From Roseburia sp. (GTDB lineage: Bacteria; Bacillota; Clostridia; Lachnospirales; Lachnospiraceae): DNA of 20,692 bases. Each line of letters starts with the position of its first letter. Position 1 is the stretch's first letter. The stretch is from positions 1 to 20,692 of the forward strand of contig JAGASC010000207.1 of the NCBI GenBank assembly GCA_017621905.1, in the 5' to 3' direction. Shown piece by piece: positions 9,223 through 16,363 of this stretch. The translations under genes were made by a program, and so were the position numbers. Under the pieces are notes generated by a model that was not told the origin of the DNA, did no database searches, and saw only the letters and a program-made list of their open reading frames with translations.

Positions 9223-12126
9223 ATATACATTCTTAAACTGGCTGTTTCCGGATGATCCGGTACGCAATGCCACCAGCTTACCGTTTCCGTCATCCGTTAC
9301 CGTAAAAGTGGTTTGAAGTACATTTGCGCTGTAGGTAATACCGTTTAATGTATAAGTACCATCTTCATTCTCAATTGCAGTTTCCGGAATCGCTTCCTTA
9401 ATCTGAAGCACGTAAGTCCCCGGTTTTGTGAAGGTAATATCGCCAAACGTGATCTTACCATCCGCTGCATTGGCAACCTTATATCCGTCTGCTGCATTTG
9501 GAAGGATAATACCTTCTTCTGTATGAGAATCGTTGTCTGTGTCAGGACTTACAATCGATATCTCAAATGTGTATTCTCCTGCCTGCAGCGGTTTTTCTGT
9601 TCCATCTGCGTTATAACGGTTACCTTCAAGTACCTTAACGAGTTCATACGGTGTAACAACCGCGTCTTCCGTTATATAGGTATTGGTAAATACCGGTTCT
9701 GTATCAACGGAAACTTCCGCATATTCTGTTCCGTCTTCGCTCCATTCAATCTTTGTAATCTCCGCAGTTAACGTACCTTTATAGTCATCCGTTACCGTTA
9801 CTGTCACTCGGTAAACAGAAGTATCATAAGTAACGCCGCCATGCTGCGGATCCGGAATCTGCTCGGATATCTCGTATACATAGGTTCCGGTCTGTGTATA
9901 GGTTACTTTGTTAAGGAACGTAATCGCGCCTTCGTAACCGCCCTCTCCATCCGGCTCAGAATCACCTGCAGCTGATACCAGGAATTCACTTCCATCCTTC
10001 ACCAGTTTTACCTTAAAGAAGTATTCGCCGTCTTCAATCGGATGCCCGGTCATTTTCTTTGCACCGGTCAGCGAAATTGCTGTATCTGCATCAAAGGTTG
10101 CTTTGTAAGTGTTGTTAAATACCGCTTTACTGTTGTCCGCTGCATTTGTTCCGTTGCTGTATGTGACGCTTGCTTCCAATACACTGTCCGCATCGCTGTC
10201 CGTTACCACTACGGTCACTGTACATACATGAGTATCGTAAGTAACTCCGCCGGCTTTTCCGGCAATCTCTTTGACATTGAAGGTGTAAGTACCCTGTTTT
10301 GTAAATTTGGCTGTACCAAAATCAAAAGCATCTGCTATGCCGTTTTTACCTTCTGTTACAGTAACGCTTGTCTTTTCCAGCACAATTGTCTGATTCGCAA
10401 TTGCTGAAGCTGTCGCATCATCTGCTGCTTCCAGCGTAAATTCAAACACTTCCTTGTCAAGCATATCCCGTCCGGTCAGTGTTTTTGTACCATTGATCGG
10501 GGCGTTCGTGCCATCACCCAGCACTACCGGTGTTTCCGTATAAGCGTTCGTAAACTCTCCTGCAGTTACGGTTGCCTCGCCCTTTTTATAGGTCGGTGTA
10601 ACTTTAACCTTATCTCCGTCCAGTTCTACCGTCACCGTTACTTTGATCTCTGCCGCATCATACTGCATGCCCTTTACAGTGTAATCATTTTCCGCGGTCG
10701 CTTCCTCCGGCAGTACTTCACTTAACACATATTCATAGGTTTTACCCACATCATCCTGTGTAAACGTCATCTGTCCAAAGGACACATAATTTCCCACATT
10801 AGAGGCTGTGTATACTCCATCTGTACTTCCTTCCGGCATTGGCGCATCGGCAGTCACAGGTGTCATTGTAAATGTAAACATACCATCTGTCAGCGGATTG
10901 ATTCCGGAATTATCGGTATAATTCTTTATTGCAACCGGTCCATACTTCACAGATTCGGCACTGAATGTATTCGTAAACTGTGCTGTATGATTGGTAATCT
11001 CTGTGGAAATCACATTACCGGTAGAATCCATTACTTTTTTCATAACGGAAGATGCGCGCAGCGTGCCATCCCCCTGATCTGTCACTGTCACAATAATTTC
11101 ATATACTTCTCTTGTATAAGAAACACCCGGCAGCCGGTCAGCTTCTGCCATACCCGGAGTTTCCTCTACGATTGTGTAGTAGTAAATACCGGGAGCTGTA
11201 AATTTAATTTTTCCAAAGTCAAAGGATACCGTCTCTCCATCCTCTGCAAGGTTATCCTTCTCGCCGATTAATGTTACAACCGGATTTTCAGGCAGCGGGG
11301 CATTATTCGAAGACGTAATTGCAAACCGGAAGGAATCGCCCTCCTGCCAGTCACGTCCGTCCAAAATTTTTGCTCCACAAATTCCACCCTCCGCTTCTGT
11401 GGGGAAAGTCAATTCTTCTACCGAATGATGGTTCACAAACTCTGCTGCATCCACCGATCCGGCCTCAATTTTTCCGGAGACAGAAACGTTGCCATTCTCC
11501 TCTGTCTTTACACTGTCTCCTGCTGCGCTTGCGGTAAATCCTTCCACCGTACTTTCTGTCACAGTATAATTCGCATCCGGCGGCAGATTGATAATGGTTG
11601 CCGTCTGGCCTGCTTTTAAGGTAAGCGTTCCGCCATGTGCAATTGTGCCGATTACCTCATTACCGTCCGCATCCGTCACAGCATTGTCGGCCGCATCTGT
11701 TACCGTATATCTATAGGTACCTGTGAGCGCAGTATCATTTGCATCTTTCAGCGCTACCGTAAATGTAAACTCTTTGTCCGGTGCGATCAGACCGTTGTCC
11801 GCTGTTACCTTCTTAGAAATCTCAAGTGTACCGGTTGCCTTCACGCTCAGCACACCATTGTTTCCAAGGTATACCTTGAAGGTATCTGTGTCTTTGTCGT
11901 AAGTAGGGGCATAGAATTCCTGGGCCGTATTTGTGTTGTTTTCAGATTTGGTACCCTCAAATTCTAACATACGGTTTACATGCACCGTGCCCGCAGGACG
12001 ATACCAATAGCCATCCTCATTTTGCTCAACTACGGTATTTACGCTCAGCTGTGCACCTGTATGCTCCGTAATCTTGGTTTCCACGGAAGTACCATGATAA
12101 AATGTTTCTTCATAATAATAGGTATT

Positions 12127-12129
12127 TCA
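12127..12129 (-). other. In-frame TGA that interrupts the adhesin reading frame
   Basis: The codons read GAA TTG GTT GCC TGA AAT ACC TAT TAT TAT GAA GAA, so coding sense continues at once after the stop in the same frame (ELVA-stop-NTYYYEE). One base change would restore sense, for example GGA (Gly) or TGG (Trp). thiW and thiD in this window end in TGA, so TGA is a genuine stop here. No stable hairpin like a bacterial SECIS element is evident just downstream. A nonsense mutation, a sequencing error and stop readthrough all remain possible. Confidence 0.9.
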
Positions 12130-14220
12130 GGCAACCAATTCCGTTGCAGGCTTTTCCGTGAGCTTATCATAAAGGATAGTATCCTTCTGCATGTAATAAA
12201 ACGGGTTCGTACTTGCTGCCTCAAATTCAGCCGTCGCATCCCCGGCCGTATCTCCATTTACACTCTTATTACTGCCTGTGTATAAATTGGAGTAGAAATT
12301 AATCGTTCCGTCTGCATTGGAATTTTGTTCTATGTAGTCTGCACTGATTTTTTCCAAAGATACAATATCTCCGGATTTCACTGCGTCCTGCAAGCCTACG
12401 GTATAGAAAATACGAATCGGATACGCACCGTTATTTGTATGTGTCTTTACCGATTTATCACTATTGAGTGTTATGGTGTTTACACGAATCGGTATTAATG
12501 CCGCGGGTATCTTAATCGTAAGTGTCTGAGATTTCACACCGTCCGCATCTGTCGTTGTCTTAACTTCAATGATAATATTTTCCAGCGACTGCTCTTTATA
12601 TACCGCATTTCCTTCGGCGATATCCGTAAACTTATAGGTGGTAACATTTCCATTTGTAACCGGTTCCGCCTGATTCACATATTTTTTTCCACCATAAATA
12701 ATCGCTTCGAAGTCTTTTACTTCCATATACTCACCAAGCGGATCCGTATATGTAATATAACCTGAAGTTACCGGATTTTCCGCATCATGCTCGGTGGGAA
12801 TTTCCGGGGAACTGATTAAAATATTATTTACAATATTGGCAAAAACATCGGTTACACTGTCAACCTCATTTGCCGCATAATAATGATCCACGTAGTTTTT
12901 CAGTGCATCGCCGCTGATATCACCTGTCGTCGGGTGGGTCAGCTCATAAGATTCATTCCTTTCGCACTGAATCGTCGGCGTATTATCGTTACCCGATGTG
13001 CCGCAGTATTGATTCCAATAACCAAGAATCGTCTGGGCATAACTGTTTCCACTGTATTCACTCGTTGCAGTGTCCAGATATTGTTTGGGGTTTAATGTAG
13101 CTCTTGCCAAATTCTTTTGGTCATTATCCAGATTGTCAAGACCCATACCCACACTATAAAGTGTTGTTTTCTGCTCTGCGGCGCTCAGACCATAGTGCGC
13201 ATCGATCTGGTTCTTCATGTAGGCGCCAATCATCATGGCAAGCATACCATTACCTGCATATGCAGAACTACCATTACCAAGGCCATAGGTATTCTCCGGT
13301 TCCCACCAGTTGCGGCTCGTTGACTGACTTCCCCAACCACCCTGTCCTTTTGTTGCGCTCATGGCATAAGTGGGCGCACCGTCTGATAAAAGAATTACAG
13401 ACGGAACACGGGTTACCTCTTTCCCATCAATGGTTGCTGTTGTTGAGGTCACGTCCGTTAAAAGCTTCATACCATTATAAAGACCGCCCTGGATGTTCGT
13501 TCCTCCGGATACAGAAATGGCATTGTTACTATTCCAGCTATCCACTTTTGAAATTGTTGTTCCGGAACTGTTCACCGCCCGGACACTTAATCTCGCGTTG
13601 TCGTTGCTTGCCGTTGTTCTGTTCAGGCTAAAATAAGGCGTTGTGGCATCGACCTGTGTATAGCGGTCCAACGGCAATAGTTCAACGGCAGTTTCGTTAT
13701 AACCCACAACGCCCACTCTTGCATTTGGATTATTCATCAGCGTGTTAATCGCGCTATTTACCGCGTCTACCGTAAATGCAATACGGCTCTTAGTCACGCC
13801 ATTTATGGTCATATTACTGTTTTGATTGCTCATAGACCCGGAAAGGTCAATGATGAACACAACATCCACCGGCGCCTGTGTCTGCCCGGATATCGATTGG
13901 GATGTGGCCAGTGCTGAAAATGCAACCAAAAAGTCGGAATCATTCTCTATTGTATATGATGTATCACCGTATGCTGTGATCGTTGCATTTGTGTCATATA
14001 CCGTCTTATCTGTCCAGATACGCCCTGCATATTCTGTGGATGCGTTATCACCGAGAGATTCCGTATACTTGGTTGTTGTGTCTAAATCCGAAATCGATTC
14101 TGCTGCCAATACTTCTGTATCAAACGGCAAAATACCAACCAGCATAACCATTACCAGCAAAATGGCAATGATACCTGAAATCGATTTTCCAAAAGCCCTT
14201 TTTTTCTTCTTTCTCTTCAT
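12127..14220 (-). CDS. Secreted von Willebrand A domain protein, head of the split adhesin
   Basis: This 697-residue piece is the N-terminal part of the giant adhesin. Residues 1-40 are a Sec signal peptide: a Lys/Arg-rich start, the hydrophobic segment IIAILLVMVMLVGIL, and a likely cut near VLA-A. A von Willebrand A domain starts near residue 117. Its metal-ion (MIDAS) site is intact: DLSGS at 125-129, T241 in GGTNIQGG, and D280 in LLSDGAPT. Such domains form ligand-binding tips of Gram-positive pilus adhesins. Residues 480-660 are probably beta-rich. The segment NPFYYMQKDTILYDK begins a domain that continues past the stop codon as NTYYYEETFY. If translation stops at TGA the product has no wall anchor and would be released. 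The ATG at 14220 has AAGGAGG 8 bases upstream. It follows a receiver-like gene with a gap of 102 bases and no terminator. Confidence 0.9.
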   Translation of the reverse strand: MKRKKKKRAFGKSISGIIAILLVMVMLVGILPFDTEVLAAESISDLDTTTKYTESLGDNASTEYAGRIWTDKTVYDTNATITAYGDTSYTIENDSDFLVAFSALATSQSISGQTQAPVDVVFIIDLSGSMSNQNSNMTINGVTKSRIAFTVDAVNSAINTLMNNPNARVGVVGYNETAVELLPLDRYTQVDATTPYFSLNRTTASNDNARLSVRAVNSSGTTISKVDSWNSNNAISVSGGTNIQGGLYNGMKLLTDVTSTTATIDGKEVTRVPSVILLSDGAPTYAMSATKGQGGWGSQSTSRNWWEPENTYGLGNGSSAYAGNGMLAMMIGAYMKNQIDAHYGLSAAEQKTTLYSVGMGLDNLDNDQKNLARATLNPKQYLDTATSEYSGNSYAQTILGYWNQYCGTSGNDNTPTIQCERNESYELTHPTTGDISGDALKNYVDHYYAANEVDSVTDVFANIVNNILISSPEIPTEHDAENPVTSGYITYTDPLGEYMEVKDFEAIIYGGKKYVNQAEPVTNGNVTTYKFTDIAEGNAVYKEQSLENIIIEVKTTTDADGVKSQTLTIKIPAALIPIRVNTITLNSDKSVKTHTNNGAYPIRIFYTVGLQDAVKSGDIVSLEKISADYIEQNSNADGTINFYSNLYTGSNKSVNGDTAGDATAEFEAASTNPFYYMQKDTILYDKLTEKPATELVA

Positions 14221-14322
14221 GTACGAATCCTCCTTGTTTTTCTCGTATTTTCTTATCTATGTAAACTCATCAGATTTTTCCACTCCGGATAAACCATGGA
14301 ATACAAAATTTTTTTCGCGTTT

Positions 14323-14700
14323 TCAACATACCCTCACGCTCCTTTCCTCGCTGTACCTGGACATCGCATGTTCTATCACTTCATGGGTCACCGGTTTTGC
14401 CGAAAAGTAAGTACAGCCGAGCCGATAGGATTGGGTGCCGAAGCCTTCATCATTCGAAAACCAGATGACTGATGTATTGGGGTGAAGGTTTTTTGCCGCG
14501 ATTACTGCTTCCATCCCTTCCGCGCCATGCTCCGAAACAAAGATAATCTGAGGAATTACACGCTTCATTTCCGCAATATACTCATTGTAACTGTCCGGTT
14601 TAAAAAAATGTATTCTGCGATACTGCATGGCACCGCAGCTTCCGATCAGCTCCTCTAAAGAATTTTGATCATACCCGTTTCCATATATCAATATGTTCAT
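14323..14700 (-). CDS. Stand-alone receiver-like (pseudo-receiver) protein
   Basis: This 125-residue protein looks like a degenerate CheY-type receiver domain with no output domain. The first strand MNILIYGNG lacks the usual acidic pair. The third strand QIIFVSEHGAEG lacks the phosphoacceptor Asp. The later VIWFS and the SAKPV strand keep the Ser and Lys of a receiver active site, and the C-terminal part resembles receivers of LytTR regulators. The start is placed at 14700 because AAAGGAGG precedes that ATG; an upstream ATG at 14769 overlaps the promoter. It lies directly upstream of the adhesin on the same strand and is probably cotranscribed. A role in controlling the adhesin is inference. 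Confidence 0.6.
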   Translation of the reverse strand: MNILIYGNGYDQNSLEELIGSCGAMQYRRIHFFKPDSYNEYIAEMKRVIPQIIFVSEHGAEGMEAVIAAKNLHPNTSVIWFSNDEGFGTQSYRLGCTYFSAKPVTHEVIEHAMSRYSEERSVRVC

Positions 14701-14767
14701 ACTGCTGCCTCCTTTCCGCAAAGAATGTATGGACGCATAAACCCTCTTTCTTCTGAAATGGTACGCC

Positions 14768-14796
14768 ACTATACTTATATATTTACATCATAACAA
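14768..14796 (-). promoter_or_regulatory. Promoter of the receiver-adhesin operon
   Basis: Minus-strand TTGTTA (14796-14791), 17-base spacer, TATAGT (14773-14768). The start would lie about 60 bases before the receiver-like ATG. Confidence 0.65.
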
Positions 14797-14821
14797 TTAA
14801 CGGCGACTCTTCAATATGTTC

Positions 14822-14855
14822 TACTCAAGCGGTCAATTTTTTACTCGAACGGTCA
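14822..14855 (-). promoter_or_regulatory. Direct repeat resembling LytTR-type regulator sites
   Basis: Two copies of a 14-base element (14822-14835 and 14842-14855) are 20 bp apart, about two helical turns. On the minus strand they read TGACCGCTTGAGTA and TGACCGTTCGAGTA. The cores ACCGTTCGA and ACCGCTTGA approach the half-site described for LytTR regulators ([TA][AC][CA]GTTN[AG][TC]). They sit 26 bp upstream of the -35 box of the receiver-adhesin operon, a usual activator position. Confidence 0.5.
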
Positions 14856-14897
14856 GGATTTTCACACATTTCTGTTTAAAAACTTTATGGCAGAAGC

Positions 14898-14926
14898 TTG
14901 AAATTTAACGCTATTTATACTATATT
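14898..14926 (+). promoter_or_regulatory. Promoter of the response-regulator remnant
   Basis: TTGAAA (14898-14903), 17-base spacer, TATATT (14921-14926), about 45 bases before the ATG. It points away from the adhesin promoter, so the repeat at 14822-14855 lies between the two. Confidence 0.65.
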
Positions 14927-14977
14927 TTGTATTATATACTACAAAATATTTATCAGATAATCATTCGAGGTACACCA

Positions 14978-15214
14978 ATGAAAATTGCACTTGTAGATGA
15001 CTGTCAGGAGGAGCTTGACAGATTATCCGATATATTGTCCCGAAAGCTGAACGCCGCCGGGGACACCGAACACAAACTACATATTTTTCACAGCGGCGAA
15101 GCGTTTCTGACCGACTGGAGACCGGGCAGCTATGATCTCATTATTCTGGATATTTTTATGGACACACTCACCGGCGTGGAGGTCGCCCATGAGATACGAA
15201 ATCCTCACAATTGA
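14978..15214 (+). pseudogene. Response regulator, truncated after most of the receiver domain
   Basis: The ATG at 14978 (GAGG at 14967-14970) begins a normal receiver domain: MKIALVDDCQEEL with acidic residues D7 and D8, then SYDLIILDIFMD with the phosphoacceptor D58, then TGVEVAHEIR. After that Arg (codon 74, near 15199) the sequence becomes that of a histidine kinase in another frame, and this frame stops within five codons. The rest of the receiver, including its Lys, and any DNA-binding domain are missing. The style is that of LytTR (AgrA/LytR) regulators, the expected partner of the GHKL kinase whose tail follows. It is probably non-functional. Confidence 0.85.
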
Positions 15215-15404
15215 TAACTCCTATAACGGTGTCGTGCGCCAAAATAAGCAGGGCAGGTATCTTTCCACAAAGAAAAACGGTTCCGGACTGGGCCTTACTT
15301 CCGTAAGAAATATTGTAGATCGTTATGACGGAAATCTGGTGATTCGTCATGACAACGGGGTGTTTCGGGTGTCTGTTATGCTTAATATTCCTGAATCACC
15401 ATAA
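15198..15404 (+). pseudogene. GHKL histidine kinase, C-terminal remnant
   Basis: About 68 residues of the ATPase domain of an AgrC-like sensor kinase remain. The IDNSYNG segment matches the N-box end region, GSGLGLTSVRNIVDRYDG is the glycine-rich ATP-lid box, and VSVMLNI is the last strand. The sensor membrane domain, dimerisation helices and phospho-His are gone. The fragment joins the response-regulator remnant at about 15195-15203 in a different frame and has no start of its own. A single deletion spanning the regulator 3' part and kinase 5' part explains the layout. Confidence 0.85.
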
Positions 15405-15465
15405 ATACGGTAATTACCGCCCGCTCCGTCAGAAACACTGTCAGAATGCCGGTAGGATAAGACTC

Positions 15466-15503
15466 AAAACAGCAGTAACCAACTGAATGGCTACTGCTGT
15501 TTT
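15466..15503. terminator. Bidirectional terminator between convergent genes
   Basis: A perfect 12-bp stem (15466-15477 with 15492-15503) has a 14-base loop and ends in TTTT on both strands. It separates the kinase remnant (plus) from the Gly/Pro-rich gene (minus). Confidence 0.65.
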
Positions 15504-15530
15504 AGGATTCTCACATGGCGATTCCCTATG

Positions 15531-15573
15531 TTTTTTAGCAATAGGAAATTTCGCATTTCCTATTGCTAAAAAA
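15531..15573. repeat. Perfect 19-bp palindrome with 5-base loop
   Basis: Arms 15531-15549 and 15555-15573 are exact complements. The left arm starts with six T and the right arm ends with six A on either strand, the reverse of an intrinsic terminator. The stop codon of the Gly/Pro-rich gene lies inside the left arm. Confidence 0.85.
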
Positions 15574-15786
15574 GAGCTCCGCGAGGATCGCACTGCGGCG
15601 GATATGAAGATGTCGCCAAAGCGACCCGCCGCGTGGTGGTGGCGTTCCCGGGCCTCCGAAGCCTCTCCCGTATCCGCGATTCATTCCACCGTGATATCCG
15701 CCGCGTGGTGGTGGCATTCCCGGGCCACCCGGTCCGCCTGGGCCTCTTCCTGGTCCGCCTGGGCCTCTTCCTGGTCCGCCTGGCAT
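15535..15786 (-). CDS. Small Gly/Pro/Arg-rich protein
   Basis: This 83-residue protein starts at ATG 15786 with a strong site AAAGGAGGG 8 bases upstream, which supports real translation. Residues 1-54 are low-complexity: two tandem GGPGRGP units (a 21-bp DNA repeat), then GPGMPPPRGGYH and the related GPGTPPPRGGSL, coded by a 28-bp direct repeat. From residue 55 the composition changes (LWRHLHIRRSAILAELFFS) and the frame ends in a palindrome. This suggests the original C-terminus was replaced, perhaps by insertion of a small repeat element. Similar short Gly-rich proteins occur in clostridia without known function. A weak promoter (TTTTCA at 15845-15840, 18-base spacer, TAAAAT at 15821-15816) precedes it. 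Confidence 0.55.
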   Translation of the reverse strand: MPGGPGRGPGGPGRGPGGPGGPGMPPPRGGYHGGMNRGYGRGFGGPGTPPPRGGSLWRHLHIRRSAILAELFFSNRKCEISYC

Positions 15787-15924
15787 ACGACATCCCTCCT
15801 TTGGTATTTTTATTCATTTTAGCACATGATATGTAAATTTGAAAATCCCAAAGTGATAAATCTTTCGACTCTGGGGAAAGATGGCGATTGATGCGTTTAT
15901 CCTGTGATTTCTAATAATTTGGTA

Positions 15925-15952
15925 TTGCATTTCCAAAAAAAACAATTATAAT
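15925..15952 (+). promoter_or_regulatory. Promoter of the thiamine salvage operon
   Basis: TTGCAT (15925-15930), 16-base spacer, perfect TATAAT (15947-15952). The start falls near 15959, about 15 bases before the TPP aptamer. Confidence 0.75.
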
Positions 15953-15974
15953 AAACATGAATTACATATTTTTT

Positions 15975-16066
15975 ATGTAGGGGAGCTTGGTGAGCCAGGC
16001 TGAGAGGAAGTAATCAAACTTCGACCCTTTAACCTGATGCGGATAATGCCGCCGTAGGAAGTCATA
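15975..16066 (+). ncRNA. TPP riboswitch (THI element)
   Basis: This is a complete thiamine pyrophosphate aptamer. GGGGAGC (15980-15986) is followed by a P3 stem (15986-15990 with 15995-15999) and by CTGAGAGGA, the loop that reads the aminopyrimidine ring. A P3a stem pairs 16007-16011 with 16018-16022. Then come CGACCCTTTAACCTGATG, GGATAATGCC and GCCGTAGG, the arm that reads the pyrophosphate. A terminator follows at once, so TPP should switch transcription of the salvage genes off. Confidence 0.97.
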
Positions 16067-16078
16067 GTTTGCTTTAGT

Positions 16079-16110
16079 ACGGGTAGTCCATCAGGACTGC
16101 CCGTTTTTTT
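16079..16110 (+). terminator. Riboswitch-controlled intrinsic terminator
   Basis: An 11-bp stem (16079-16089 with 16094-16104), 4-base loop and a run of seven T (16104-16110). It is the expression platform of the TPP riboswitch. Confidence 0.92.
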
Positions 16111-16265
16111 GTGTGCGAAGCGCACTTTTGTTCCTGCGAACGGCACCGCATCTGACAGGCGGCAAAAGACGCCGTAGAGTTCCGCAAACGGAACCGTATT
16201 ATTAAACCGGAAAGGAGGAAACTTATCGGGTGGCAAGGGAGCGCTTGACATCTTGTATTTTGCGA
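16111..16265 (+). other. Long leader after the riboswitch terminator, first part
   Basis: About 295 bases separate the terminator from thiW, far more than is needed. This first part holds small hairpins: GTGCG/CGCAC near 16113, GGCG/CGCC around 16157-16173, and GTTCCG/CGGAAC around 16179-16194. AAAGGAGGAAAC at 16210-16221 resembles a ribosome binding site, but no start codon with a sensible frame follows. I see no gene here on either strand. Confidence 0.5.
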
Positions 16266-16312
16266 TGGGAACCCGTGTTTCGGGGTGAGAGGAGGCAATT
16301 ACAGTCTCGACC
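16266..16312 (+). ncRNA. Probable 5' half of a second, truncated TPP aptamer
   Basis: TGGGAA, a P3-like stem (16272-16275 with 16281-16284), TGAGAGGA (16286-16293), a P3a-like stem (16292-16296 with 16304-16308) and TCGACC (16307-16312) occur in the order and nearly the spacing of the complete riboswitch upstream. About 21 of 26 positions from TGAGAGGA to CGACC are the same. The P3a stem has changed in both strands (GAAGT/ACTTC to GAGGC/GTCTC) and still pairs. The pyrophosphate-reading arm (CTGAT, GGATAATGCC) is absent. It is either a decayed duplicate or a derived RNA. Confidence 0.5.
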
Positions 16313-16331
16313 GAGCGAAGCTGTAACATCC

Positions 16332-16362
16332 TTGCAGCTGTAAAAATATAGAACAGCTGCAA
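16332..16362 (+). promoter_or_regulatory. Perfect 9-bp hairpin in the thiW leader
   Basis: TTGCAGCTG (16332-16340) pairs with CAGCTGCAA (16354-16362) around a 13-base loop. Only ATCCTTTT follows, so it is a poor terminator. It abuts the hairpin that covers the thiW ribosome binding site. Confidence 0.6.
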
Positions 16363-16363
16363 A

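Larger units (their letters stand above)
2932..12126 (-). pseudogene. Giant isopeptide-repeat adhesin stalk with LPXTG-like anchor (3' part of a TGA-split gene)
   Basis: This frame continues, without a shift, from the von Willebrand A gene upstream; only the TGA at 12127-12129 separates them. From the first available start (GTG 12084) it has 3,050 codons. Residues 1-79 complete the domain that begins before the stop. About 80-222 is a Cna-B/DUF7601-like domain. Residues 223-2983 are 20 tandem domains of the Spy0128/FctA pilin isopeptide type, 112-165 residues each. Each begins with a Lys segment like TKTLTGR, has a Glu after the TYxYxIxE strand, and ends FxNxY. The C-terminus has a Ser/Thr/Pro spacer, the sorting motif SPKTGD (residues 3015-3020), a hydrophobic helix and GRKKHQ, as in sortase substrates. 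There is no ribosome binding site before GTG 12084 or the next in-frame ATG (codon 39), and no signal peptide. Separate expression is therefore unlikely unless the TGA is read through. Confidence 0.85.

Noticed and set aside
3136..11418. CRISPR or other non-coding repeat array
   Set aside because: The periodicity is of 112-165 codon protein domains in one open frame, not short repeats with spacers.
12084..12126. Independent translation start of the stalk at GTG 12084 or ATG codon 39
   Set aside because: No Shine-Dalgarno-like sequence precedes either, and the product would lack a signal peptide although it has a wall-sorting signal.
12127..12129. TGA recoded as an amino acid across the genome, or as selenocysteine
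   Set aside because: thiW and thiD end in TGA, so it is a normal stop in this genome. No stable hairpin of SECIS type is evident just after the codon, and no selenoprotein family is involved.
3187..12285. Many open frames on the plus strand opposite the adhesin gene
   Set aside because: They are antisense shadows of a repetitive gene. They lack ribosome binding sites and recognisable domains, and several merely repeat with the stalk units.
14323..14769. Longer receiver-like protein starting at ATG 14769
   Set aside because: That start lies within the promoter's -10 box, and the extra 23 residues are coded by the leader and the AAAGGAGG site of the ATG at 14700.
15566..15817. Arg-rich open frame overlapping the Gly/Pro-rich gene
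   Set aside because: Its ATG lies at a likely -10 box without a ribosome binding site. The alternative frame has a strong site directly before its ATG.
15973..16362. 129-residue open frame on the minus strand over the thi leader
   Set aside because: It is antisense to the TPP riboswitch and terminator and shows no protein-like motif.
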